Of a stretch of DNA of 35,672 nt, positions 24,847-32,400 are shown one piece after another. Positions within the stretch are counted from its first letter, which is position 1. Each line of letters begins with the position of its first letter. The notes beneath the pieces are model-generated. The model was not told the DNA's origin and did no database searches. It was given only the letters and a program-made list of their open reading frames with translations. Source of the DNA: Candidatus Dependentiae bacterium. Its GTDB lineage: Bacteria > Babelota > Babeliae > Babelales > UASB340. The DNA lies in contig JAHIKO010000057.1 of the NCBI GenBank assembly GCA_018897535.1, positions 1-35,672 of the forward strand. The letters are read 5' to 3'. The position numbers were made by a program, and so were the translations under genes.

Positions 24847-25746
24847 ATGTTTAAATTTATAAAAGACAAGATTAAAAAAGTTTATAGCGAATTTACGTCA
24901 AAAATAACCTCTATTTTTTCAAACAACAAACCTGATGAAAAATTTTTAGAAGAACTTAAGATTTTGCTTATATCTGCCGATACGGGAGTAAAGACCACAG
25001 ATTTTATTATTAATAAACTAAAAGAAAATATAAAAAGTAAAAATATTAGTGATATGAATTTAGTAAAATCTGAGCTTGAAGCTATTTTAATTAATTTATT
25101 GCAAGAAAAAAGTGTAATTAATACAAACCCTGAAATTTTACTGTTGGTTGGTATTAACGGCACCGGTAAGACAACTTTTGCAGCAAAGATTGCAAATAAA
25201 TTTAAAAATGAAGGCAAAAAAGTTTTACTTGTTGCAGCAGATACTTTTAGAGCTGCAGCGGTTGAACAACTTGAAAATTGGGCAAAAAAAATTGGTGTTC
25301 AAATTTTTGTGCCAACAAATTCTTCAGATCCGTCAGCTGTAATATTTGATGCTCTTATAAAATTTAAAAAAGACAATTATGATCATATAATTATAGATAC
25401 TGCAGGTAGATTGCAAACTAAAGTTAATCTTTTAAAAGAGCTAGAAAAAATTTATAGAGTTATTTCAAAAGCTTTAGGTGAAAATCACCAAAAAACAATA
25501 TCAAGTTTTATTACTGTTGATGCAATGCTTGGGCAAAATTCATTTGAACAAGTAAAAGTGTTTAAAGAAGTTACAAAACTTGATGGAATAGTTTTGACCA
25601 AATTTGACGGTACCGGAAAAGGAGGAATTGTTTTTTCAATTGTATCTCAACTTGATTTGCCAATTGTTTATATTACTTTTGGCGAAGATTTAGCTGATAT
25701 AAAAACTTTTGATTCAAAAGAGTTTGTAAAAGAGTTATTGGGTTAA
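24847..25746 (+). CDS. ftsY: Signal recognition particle receptor FtsY
   Basis: FtsY docks SRP-ribosome complexes at the membrane. The 299-residue protein is the short form: a basic N-terminal helix (FKFIKDKIKKVYSEF) replaces the long acidic A domain. The NG domain has the P-loop GINGTGKTT (102-110), the SRP-GTPase motif DTFRAAAVEQL (from 132), DTAGR (184-188) and TKFDGTGKGG (251-260, normally TKLDG). The ATG at 24847 is chosen over one at 24769 because it gives a normal FtsY N-terminus and follows TGGGAAA. No Ffh-type M domain is present, which excludes Ffh. Confidence 0.93.
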   Translation: MFKFIKDKIKKVYSEFTSKITSIFSNNKPDEKFLEELKILLISADTGVKTTDFIINKLKENIKSKNISDMNLVKSELEAILINLLQEKSVINTNPEILLLVGINGTGKTTFAAKIANKFKNEGKKVLLVAADTFRAAAVEQLENWAKKIGVQIFVPTNSSDPSAVIFDALIKFKKDNYDHIIIDTAGRLQTKVNLLKELEKIYRVISKALGENHQKTISSFITVDAMLGQNSFEQVKVFKEVTKLDGIVLTKFDGTGKGGIVFSIVSQLDLPIVYITFGEDLADIKTFDSKEFVKELLG

Positions 25747-25812
25747 AATTTTTACAGATTCCAACTTCGAGTCCATGTTAAAATTACATGATTAAAATTT
25801 GAAATCTTTATT

Positions 25813-25862
25813 AGACTAACCGAACAATTGTCCCACTGAAGGTGGGCGATGTGAGTTTAGTC
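25813..25862. repeat. Nested hairpin in the ftsY-propeller intergenic region
   Basis: An outer stem GACTAA (25813-25818) with TTAGTC (25857-25862) surrounds an inner CCCAC-TGAAG-GTGGG hairpin (25832-25846). This is part of a structured, GC-richer block (to 25930) between two convergent genes. Confidence 0.45.
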
Positions 25863-25872
25863 GTTAGGGGTT

Positions 25873-25889
25873 TCTAGGGGAACCCTAGA
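25873..25889. repeat. Short palindrome TCTAGGG-GAA-CCCTAGA
   Basis: A 7-bp perfect inverted repeat with a 3-base centre, in the middle of the G-rich block. It shares a GGGG tract with the candidate G-quadruplex at 25867-25908. Confidence 0.6.
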
Positions 25890-25901
25890 TTTGCAGGGGT
25901 T

Positions 25902-25930
25902 GTAGGGGACTTTCAAACAAAGTCCCCTAC
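25902..25930. repeat. 12-bp perfect inverted repeat, possible bidirectional terminator
   Basis: GTAGGGGACTTT (25902-25913) and AAAGTCCCCTAC (25919-25930) with a CAAAC loop, directly after the 1001-residue protein's stop. Very stable, but neither strand has a U-run after it, so it is not a standard intrinsic terminator. It may stabilise 3' ends or belong to a dispersed repeat. Confidence 0.6.
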
Positions 25931-25938
25931 GTAAAGAA

Positions 25939-28900
25939 TTACTCTAATGCAATTACACCATTGCCTGTACCGGCAAGAATTATTCCAAGACCTGAAATAT
26001 TTTCTATCCAGTATATATTTTCTGTTTCAACATCAGATGTTTTGTATGGTGTGCTCATATTCCATTGTTGAGCATCAAATGGTAAAGATTCAAGCATATT
26101 TGGTTTTGTTTTATCTGCTACCCATTCGGATGCGTTAAATCTTGTGTAGAAGCGACGTCCGCCGTCTGTCCAGAAGTTCATGGATCTGTCTACATAATTT
26201 TTTCTGCTGGTTCCGGTTGCCATATCTCTGTTTGTATAATTTATGTAGCCACTGGCATTTCTGGTATTTTCACCGGTGTCGTTCATTGTTACGTTTGAAC
26301 CGAATTGGTGATATGAACTATTTTGATACCAATTATTTTCTGCATCATAAAAGGCATTTGCAAATACTTTGTGACATGCACCATCATTAGATGCAGGTGT
26401 TGCCGGTACTCGTTTTGGCGAGTATAAAGATCTGTATGCTCTACTTGAGCTTACGGCAATCCATGTGTTCGGTGCATTGTTACCTGCTGTTGTTAAGTTA
26501 GCTAATGCTTCGCTGGATTGTATCAAACCTAGATTGGTTGATATGATACCGCGATGAGCTGATTTTCCGCTTGCATCTATATCTCTTACACCTTGAGCAT
26601 CTGTGATAAATTTGAAGCCTGTAAAAATTGTGTTGGCTGGAATTTCATCCAAACCGGATTGAGCAATTAATACTGGTGTCATTGATGTTGCAACTATTCC
26701 AAGAGGCAATCTCCATAGTTTTGATGTAAATCCACCAACTGTTGTTAGGTCTTGTTCTACAACATAAACATATGTTCCATCAGCATCTATGGCCGTTACA
26801 GCACCTTTTATGTCAGATGCAAAGAGTTGTTTCCAGGCAAATGAGTTAGGATCATCTGTAAATGGAGCTGCTGCTAAAGTTGTTAAACCTGTACTACCGT
26901 TGAAACCTGCAAATGTTGTAGGATGGCAATATGCCCAAAGACCTTTGTCTGTTCCGGCAAAAAAGTATGATGAATTTTCATTAGCTACACGACGTGAATA
27001 GCCTAGGCACCTTACTGTTGCAGCACCGGAAGGAAGAGGTGTTTCTAAAAAGTTAGCTCCGTCTGCAAAACCATTTATTGCAGTAGGAATAATAATTCCT
27101 CCTGAAAGATATTGAGTTCTTGCAAAGTATACTTTTTCATATCCACCAAATAGTGCCAATGATGCGGCACTTGTTGATGTACCATATATACCAGGAGTGC
27201 TTTTTGGAATATCAAGTACGCATATGCAATTTTTATATGTTAACGCTCTAAATTTTTTATATAAAGAGTCTACCAACGAATTATCCGTGAATGCTGTGGC
27301 TACTCCATCCGCCCATTTCATACGAACAACTTTTTTAGCATCATCTGCAGCACCAGGAATAACTGCCCACAATTTATTATTTTTAGCATCAACAGAAAAG
27401 AAGTGAGCTTTATCTTCATATGTTGTTATGCCGCCTAATGCAGGCATTACTCTTTCCCATGCCGTCCAACCGATAATTACACCATCTTTATCAAACATGG
27501 CGGTTGATGCCCAGACACCAGGATCATTATTTGCATCTCTTACAGATCCGGACATAGATACATAAACCGTATCACCAACAACTTCCATATCATTAGCTGT
27601 ATATGCTGGTTGCCATGGAGCGGTTTGTCCACCAACTTGTAGTGAACCTGTATTTCCTCCATCCAATCCTTTAGTTGTTACACCCGCAGCATCTGTTAAT
27701 GTAAAGTGATTTTCGAGCGTAAATCCTAATGAATTATTTGGTATAATCTGACCCTTTGTATTATCGTTTCCTGTGATTGTTGCGGCAGCTGTTGGGTTAT
27801 ACCTTAAGGCCCAAAATTCATTTCCAGTAGTAGTTGCACCGGTTGAAACAACTTTTCCATTTACAATTAAATAATGAAGATTTGTGCTTGTTTTCATTGT
27901 CCGAATTTTGTGTAATTTAGGACTGAATGTTCCCACAGCGCTTGTATTTGGGTTTTTTGAAGATGTAAAAATTGTTGTATCTCTATTACTTAAAGCGTTT
28001 TTATCATGAGGTATTACGTCTGAAATTATCATTAGAGCGTCATTTGTACTATTAAATGTTACTTTAGATATTGCAACATAAAAGTCTCTGTTTGCTCCTG
28101 CGGCTGGTTGAGCTAATGTGTAAACATTTGAAGCTATAAATAATGTTTTTAATTCTGAATTCCAGTACATATTTGCAACAAAAGAATTTGCATCATTTGC
28201 AAGCGCTGTTTGGTTACTACCTTTTCTAAGCGGAGCACCATCTCCATTGATTTGTCCTATTGTTAAGTTATATGCTAATGCATTAGGGCTTTCAGGGCTT
28301 GCAAATGTTCCTGTTCCTATTCTATAAAAAGTTGTTGCTGTTGCAAATCTAAATGCTTCAATTCCACCTAAAGCTGAAATATCATTTGTTGCCTGAACTT
28401 TTGTGAAAAAATATGCTCCTGCCGGTGTATTTGCATTTGTACCTCCGGCTATATCTGTTCCGTTATAATAACCTCCTGCGATTTTAGATATTTTTGTTGC
28501 ATTATTTCCGTCTGTAAGTTTTATTTGATTGGCACCAGTTTTTGCTGTTGTTGCTGATATTGCTGTTGCAGATGTCGCAGAAAGAGCACCTGATGTTGCG
28601 TCATCTTTATTTTTAAACCCAACCCATGCTGCAGCTGTTCCATCTGTGCTTGCGATTGCCATTTGTGCGTTTAATACTTGACATGCGGTTGCTGTTGTTC
28701 CAGCCAATCCTGTAAAAGTGGTATCGCTTCTGCCGGCCTTGGATATGGTATACTTAACATCTGTTGTATCGTCTGTTGCCAAGCCTGTATAAAATTCTCC
28801 AACATAGCGATCAAAAGCTTTTGCAGTAATATTGGATGTGAAATTATCTACAGTCGATGTTTTTTTTACAGTCTCAACTGCAAACAAGGGGGAAGATAAG

Positions 28901-28944
28901 CCGACACATAATAGTGCCAGCAGCATTATCCTTATTCGTCTCAT
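25939..28944 (-). CDS. Very large exported protein, probably beta-propeller-like
   Basis: 1001 residues with a signal peptide (MRRIRIMLLALLCVGLSSPLFA, cleavage after LFA at 22). The mature protein is rich in Ala, Thr, Asn and Gly with few charges. Its N-terminal quarter is low-complexity Ala/Thr. Later parts repeat a strand-turn pattern of propeller blades: FFAGTDKGLWAY near 658, GIISTNLGLIQ near 797, IILAGTGNGVIAL near the C-terminus. This suggests a secreted or surface propeller; no enzyme motif is seen. The AGGAGAA before the ATG is a good ribosome site. It lies 36 bases after the stop of an exported barrel-like gene, so the two probably act together. No named family recognised. Confidence 0.75.
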   Translation of the reverse strand: MRRIRIMLLALLCVGLSSPLFAVETVKKTSTVDNFTSNITAKAFDRYVGEFYTGLATDDTTDVKYTISKAGRSDTTFTGLAGTTATACQVLNAQMAIASTDGTAAAWVGFKNKDDATSGALSATSATAISATTAKTGANQIKLTDGNNATKISKIAGGYYNGTDIAGGTNANTPAGAYFFTKVQATNDISALGGIEAFRFATATTFYRIGTGTFASPESPNALAYNLTIGQINGDGAPLRKGSNQTALANDANSFVANMYWNSELKTLFIASNVYTLAQPAAGANRDFYVAISKVTFNSTNDALMIISDVIPHDKNALSNRDTTIFTSSKNPNTSAVGTFSPKLHKIRTMKTSTNLHYLIVNGKVVSTGATTTGNEFWALRYNPTAAATITGNDNTKGQIIPNNSLGFTLENHFTLTDAAGVTTKGLDGGNTGSLQVGGQTAPWQPAYTANDMEVVGDTVYVSMSGSVRDANNDPGVWASTAMFDKDGVIIGWTAWERVMPALGGITTYEDKAHFFSVDAKNNKLWAVIPGAADDAKKVVRMKWADGVATAFTDNSLVDSLYKKFRALTYKNCICVLDIPKSTPGIYGTSTSAASLALFGGYEKVYFARTQYLSGGIIIPTAINGFADGANFLETPLPSGAATVRCLGYSRRVANENSSYFFAGTDKGLWAYCHPTTFAGFNGSTGLTTLAAAPFTDDPNSFAWKQLFASDIKGAVTAIDADGTYVYVVEQDLTTVGGFTSKLWRLPLGIVATSMTPVLIAQSGLDEIPANTIFTGFKFITDAQGVRDIDASGKSAHRGIISTNLGLIQSSEALANLTTAGNNAPNTWIAVSSSRAYRSLYSPKRVPATPASNDGACHKVFANAFYDAENNWYQNSSYHQFGSNVTMNDTGENTRNASGYINYTNRDMATGTSRKNYVDRSMNFWTDGGRRFYTRFNASEWVADKTKPNMLESLPFDAQQWNMSTPYKTSDVETENIYWIENISGLGIILAGTGNGVIALE

Positions 28945-28980
28945 TTAATTCTCCTATAATTTAAAAATTTATTATGGCTT

Positions 28981-30309
28981 TTACCACAATAGATCAACAC
29001 CAATTCCTGCACCAAATGGATCTGTTTTATATGAATTTTTACCGTCTATAGGTAATTCATAAAATACATTGACTCTTGGAGCCCATTTGGTTGTTTCTTT
29101 CATATGAATTGAAAAATCGTAATCAAGCATGAAATGCAATACATGCGTATACCAACCGTGTAACATGCTATTTTTATTTACAGCAGCTTTATCAAAAAGA
29201 GTTGTGTTATCAGGTGTTATGGAATCTTCTTCTTGTCTATTGTAAGAATATCCAAATATACCTGAAAGGCCCTTCCAGAAGTGGTCAAACTTCATGTCTG
29301 CACCTAAGTACCAGAGTGTGCCTTTTTCTTCTTTTGCCATACCTTTTGCAAGCATTATGTGACCATTTTGTTCACTAAATGTTTGCATTCTCATTTCACG
29401 TCTATTTTCGTCAAAGAACCATGTAAATCCACCGAATAAATCTATGCTTAACCATCTTAGAACTCCAAAATCAAGTTCTAAAGATCCGGTCAAACCCCAG
29501 TGATGATTATATCCTGTAGGTATTGAGAATATATAATCGGTTTTTACACGTTCGCCCGTTGGACATAAAAATCCTAAACGAGCTGAAAGATCCAATGTAA
29601 ATACATCTTCACCTTCGTCATTGCGTTTTTCAAAAATATCTTCCCAACCAAGTAATAAACTGATATCACCTAAACCTGTTTTGCCATATGGAGTGCTGTA
29701 TGATTTATAGTCGTAATAATTTAATATTGAGTTAAGATCGTTTTTGAATTGAATCCATTCACCTGTTTCTTGTGAATAAACACCATGCTCCGGTGATTGG
29801 TCGGTATAAGAGATATTTTTGATTTTTACTTCTCGTACAGGAACTCTACCTTCAAGAAAAAATCCCTTTTTAAGATTTTTTCGTACTTGATAGTTTGATT
29901 CCCACATTTCAAATTTACCATCAAATTTGAGTGTTCCAAAAGTACTATCTGGATCGTAGCTGATACTTTCTGTAAAAGCTTTCATGAAGTTTGCATGGTT
30001 TTGAATTGTTGGATCCGTTATCTGAACATTTTCAAACAACCAAACCATACTGTATGCACCGGTGTCATTTAAAATATTTGTTGTATTGCCGTTTTTATCC
30101 CAACCGGAATGGGCATCGCCGTACATCAAATTATCTTCTACTTTCCATAGCCAGTCCGAAATTCCATAATATTGTTTATCATCGAACCAACAAGCAGTAG
30201 GATTTCTGTGTAGGTTTGCACTCTTATAAAAGTGTGCGTTATCTGTTGCTCTCAGGCCTTGAGCTATCAAAAGACCGATAAAGAGCAACTTGAGATTTTG
30301 TCGTCTCAT
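28981..30309 (-). CDS. Exported outer-membrane beta-barrel-like protein
   Basis: 442 residues with a signal peptide (cleavage likely after LRA at residue 21). The body shows many alternating, aromatic-rich strand segments, a GLGDISLLLGW motif found in several porin/transporter-like outer-membrane families, and ends in an aromatic residue (GAGIGVDLLW), the usual signal for barrel insertion. Fold and location are inference from these features; the specific family and cargo are not recognised. It is the first gene of a two-gene minus-strand unit with the 1001-residue exported protein, behind a region full of inverted repeats. Confidence 0.7.
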   Translation of the reverse strand: MRRQNLKLLFIGLLIAQGLRATDNAHFYKSANLHRNPTACWFDDKQYYGISDWLWKVEDNLMYGDAHSGWDKNGNTTNILNDTGAYSMVWLFENVQITDPTIQNHANFMKAFTESISYDPDSTFGTLKFDGKFEMWESNYQVRKNLKKGFFLEGRVPVREVKIKNISYTDQSPEHGVYSQETGEWIQFKNDLNSILNYYDYKSYSTPYGKTGLGDISLLLGWEDIFEKRNDEGEDVFTLDLSARLGFLCPTGERVKTDYIFSIPTGYNHHWGLTGSLELDFGVLRWLSIDLFGGFTWFFDENRREMRMQTFSEQNGHIMLAKGMAKEEKGTLWYLGADMKFDHFWKGLSGIFGYSYNRQEEDSITPDNTTLFDKAAVNKNSMLHGWYTHVLHFMLDYDFSIHMKETTKWAPRVNVFYELPIDGKNSYKTDPFGAGIGVDLLW

Positions 30310-30345
30310 TAATACTCCCCTTACGTAAAAAGATTAAACAAACTA

Positions 30346-30425
30346 ACAAAAAACGTAGTGTATAATTATAACTCTCTTTTTTTTGATGATAAGAAACACA
30401 CTTTCTTATCCGTTACGTTTTTTGT
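30346..30425. repeat. Nested perfect inverted repeats over a divergent -10 region
   Basis: Outer arms ACAAAAAACGTA (30346-30357) and TACGTTTTTTGT (30414-30425) are perfect complements. Inside lies GATAAGAAA-CACAC-TTTCTTATC (30388-30410), also perfect. TATAATTATA (30361-30370) offers a consensus -10 box to both strands. The minus-strand -10 would drive the barrel gene, with the inner palindrome at about its -35. It looks like an operator or cruciform control site. Nothing coding is seen in the 30310-30728 gap. Confidence 0.6.
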
Positions 30426-30426
30426 C

Positions 30427-30488
30427 ATAAAAAGCTTTATTTATTATGTGAGCCTATGCAATATAATTTTTAATATAAAGCTTTTTAT
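30427..30488. repeat. 14-bp perfect inverted repeat with 34-bp spacer
   Basis: ATAAAAAGCTTTAT (30427-30440) and ATAAAGCTTTTTAT (30475-30488) are exact reverse complements. Each contains AAGCTT. Could form a large stem or two operator half-sites between the exported-protein unit and the repressor gene. Confidence 0.6.
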
Positions 30489-30502
30489 AAAAAGTCTATT
30501 TA

Positions 30503-30549
30503 TGTTGATTTATACAATAAATTGTTAGATTTTTTTGTATAAATCAACA
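30503..30549. repeat. 15-bp perfect inverted repeat enclosing an ACAAT-ATTGT palindrome
   Basis: TGTTGATTTATACAA (30503-30517) and TTGTATAAATCAACA (30535-30549) are exact reverse complements 17 bases apart. Overlapping the left arm is ACAATAAATTGT (30514-30525), a 12-base dyad of the sort bound by phage-type HTH repressors. The next gene encodes such a repressor, so autoregulation is plausible but unproven. Confidence 0.6.
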
Positions 30550-30684
30550 GTAACTGTAATTTTCATACAAAAAGTTACTATTTTTATTACAAAAATAAAG
30601 AAAAATGGCGTTTTTTTTCACATTGTTAAGTTTTTTATACGTATTTTGGGGTGCGGTTGCCTAACAGAAACAAAAGAATTACTA

Positions 30685-30713
30685 TTGAAAAAGAATAAAA
30701 TAGTAGATATAAA
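30685..30713 (+). promoter_or_regulatory. Candidate promoter for the upstream repressor paralogue
   Basis: TTGAAA (30685-30690), 17-base spacer, TATAAA (30708-30713). Both boxes are close to consensus, but transcription would start near 30720, leaving a very short leader that cuts into the GGAGG ribosome site (30719-30723). A second promoter farther upstream may exist. Confidence 0.4.
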
Positions 30714-30728
30714 TCTTTGGAGGTTATC

Positions 30729-31418
30729 ATGGTTTCTACAAAATTAAGGGTTCAAGAGCTTTTACGTGAAAAGCGTTGGACCACAAAAGTACTCGCTGAA
30801 AAGACAGGTATGTCTGAAAGTTATTTGACTCATATAAAAAACGGGACAAGACGTTGGAACGAAGATGCTTTAAAAAAGCTAGCATTAGCTTTTGAATTGC
30901 ATCCTTCAGATTTACTTTTATTAAGAAAAGAATCCGGAGAGATTCAAACAAATGTTGCTATGCCAAATATTGAAGGTTTAGCGGATTTGGAAAAAACGGT
31001 TGATGTTAAATTACGTTTAGCTCCAGTTGTTAATGAAATTCCATCTGAACCTACAAGCTATAATAATAGATTAATGCAGGTTGCTTCTGGAAATCAGGAT
31101 AAATTTGTACCGGTTATTGGTGCTGATGACGAAAATGTTTTTGCATTGGAAGTTCAAGATAATGGTATGTCGCCAAAATTTGTAAAAGGTGATTTATTAA
31201 TTATATCTCCTGCAGTATGGACAAGATCCGGTGATATAGTAGCAGTTGAGTATGGTCAAGAAACTAAAATTAGAGAAATCATGCAAGTAAATTACATGGA
31301 AGACTTTGTAGTTTTAGAATCTGTAAATCATAAAAATGCTCCTAAAGCCCTTGTTCGTGGCAAGGATAACTTTAGAATTATCGGTAAAGTTATTTATAGA
31401 TATCAAAAGATGTCTTAA
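30729..31418 (+). CDS. HTH/S24-like repressor, protease residues lost (paralogue A)
   Basis: 229 residues: XRE-type HTH (LAEKTGMSESYLTHIKNG, residues 22-39), a linker, then a LexA/CI C-terminal domain (VFALEVQDNGMSPKFVKGD, then SGDIVAVEYGQE). Where S24 proteins have the nucleophilic Ser (GDSM) this has Gly146 (DNGM), and the Ala-Gly cleavage site is Pro-Ser (IPSEP). It should therefore be a non-cleavable repressor that keeps the dimerisation fold. ATG 30729 has GGAGG five bases before it; a TTG at 30717 in frame is not supported. A close paralogue lies at 32401-33081. Confidence 0.88.
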   Translation: MVSTKLRVQELLREKRWTTKVLAEKTGMSESYLTHIKNGTRRWNEDALKKLALAFELHPSDLLLLRKESGEIQTNVAMPNIEGLADLEKTVDVKLRLAPVVNEIPSEPTSYNNRLMQVASGNQDKFVPVIGADDENVFALEVQDNGMSPKFVKGDLLIISPAVWTRSGDIVAVEYGQETKIREIMQVNYMEDFVVLESVNHKNAPKALVRGKDNFRIIGKVIYRYQKMS

Positions 31419-31440
31419 AATTAAATTTTTATAAAAAATA

Positions 31441-31470
31441 AAAAAAGGCTCATAAATTGGGCCTTTTTTT
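31441..31470 (+). terminator. Intrinsic terminator after repressor A
   Basis: AAAAAAGGCTCA pairs with TGGGCCTTTTTT (12 bp, one G-T) around a TAAAT loop, followed by T-run. Strong rho-independent terminator separating the repressor from rpsF. Confidence 0.9.
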
Positions 31471-31534
31471 ATTCAGATCAGGTTGCATAAACTTTCATTT
31501 TTGTTAATATTATTCACATGTTTTAGTGTTTTTT

Positions 31535-31573
31535 AAAGGATTCCATTAGTCAAATAGTTTGACTATCTCCTTT
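31535..31573 (+). promoter_or_regulatory. rpsF leader: palindrome within a two-stem fold
   Basis: TAGTCAAA-TAG-TTTGACTA (31547-31565) is a perfect 8-bp dyad. It is framed by AAAGGA (31535-31540) and TCCTTT (31568-31573), which also pair, giving two stems with a lopsided internal loop 26 bases before the rpsF start. It could be a ribosomal-protein leader for S6:S18 feedback or a DNA operator. The CCG element of the published S6:S18 motif is not obvious. Confidence 0.45.
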
Positions 31574-31598
31574 CAAGATTTTTTAGGAGAATCTATAT

Positions 31599-32018
31599 AT
31601 GCTACGTTATGAAACGTTGATGCTAACAAATAGCCACATAACAAAAGACGAAATTAATATGCTTGAAAGCTTTTTTGATAAGCTAGCAGCTAATTTTAGT
31701 GGAAAGATGTTTGCATTTGATAATTGGGATAAGCAACGTCTTGCTTATACCGTCAAAAAAAATGATTACGGAACTTATGTTCTTGTAAGATATGAGCTTC
31801 CGCTTGAATCATTGACAGCCTTTTTTAAAGAATTGGATTCATTTTTTAAAATTAAATGTAATGAAATAGTTTTGCGTAATGTGACTGTAAAACTTGATCC
31901 AAAGAAAACATTGGAGTACAGAAAACCTGAATCGGTAACTTCAAGATCCGGTAATTTGGACTCTTTTATAAGAGAAAATAAAATGGATAAGTTTTTAGAT
32001 TCAGATGAGCGAGATTAA
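31599..32018 (+). CDS. rpsF: 30S ribosomal protein S6
   Basis: S6 binds with S18 to the central domain of 16S rRNA. The 139 residues begin LRYETLMLTNSHITKDEI, with the S6 core DNWDKQRLAYTVKKNDYGTYVLVRYEL and KCNEIVLRNVTVKL, then a charged C-terminal tail of about 35 residues ending DSDERD. AGGAG lies 9 bases before the start. Only rpsR follows; ssb, which many bacteria keep between rpsF and rpsR, is absent. Confidence 0.96.
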   Translation: MLRYETLMLTNSHITKDEINMLESFFDKLAANFSGKMFAFDNWDKQRLAYTVKKNDYGTYVLVRYELPLESLTAFFKELDSFFKIKCNEIVLRNVTVKLDPKKTLEYRKPESVTSRSGNLDSFIRENKMDKFLDSDERD

Positions 32019-32059
32019 GTTTAATTTTTTGAAAAATAATTAATTTTAAAAAGGTAAAT

Positions 32060-32344
32060 ATGTCAAAATTTAAATTAAAAGTAAGTTCAAGACTTTTGAA
32101 AAAGAAAATTAGAAAACAAGGTTTTTTAGGCCAAAAACATTGCAGATTCTGTTCGGATAAAGAGCAGGAACAATTTTTGGATTATAAAAACGTAAATATG
32201 CTTAGAGGTTTTTTAACTGAACGTGGTAAAATTCTTCCTTCAAGAGTTTCCGGAAATTGTTTTCATCATCAAAGAGAACTTTCCAATCAGATTAAAATAG
32301 CAAGATCTATGGCTCTTCTAGCTTATTGCACAATAAATAGATAA
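32060..32344 (+). CDS. rpsR: 30S ribosomal protein S18
   Basis: 94 residues. The N-terminal CRFC pair (about residues 28-31) followed by CFHHQREL suggests a zinc-binding (C+) form of S18. The family core DYKNVNMLRGFLTERGKILPSR and the terminal IKIARSMALLAYC helix are clear. AAAGG precedes the ATG. rplI, often next, is absent; a terminator follows directly. Confidence 0.96.
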   Translation: MSKFKLKVSSRLLKKKIRKQGFLGQKHCRFCSDKEQEQFLDYKNVNMLRGFLTERGKILPSRVSGNCFHHQRELSNQIKIARSMALLAYCTINR

Positions 32345-32358
32345 AAGAGTTTTATATT

Positions 32359-32391
32359 AAAAAAGCCCGGTAAAAATTACCGGGCTTTTTT
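32359..32391. terminator. Strong bidirectional intrinsic terminator
   Basis: A perfect 15-bp stem (32359-32373 with 32377-32391) with GCCCGG core and AAA loop. A-run on one side and T-run on the other let it end both rpsR (plus) and repressor B (minus), whose stop is 10 bases away. Confidence 0.95.
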
Positions 32392-32400
32392 TTGTTTCTA

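Noticed and set aside
30535..30747. A 70-residue plus-strand open frame in the gap upstream of repressor A
   Set aside because: It starts at TTG inside an inverted-repeat arm, has no good ribosome site, overlaps the repressor start, and has composition expected of random AT-rich DNA.
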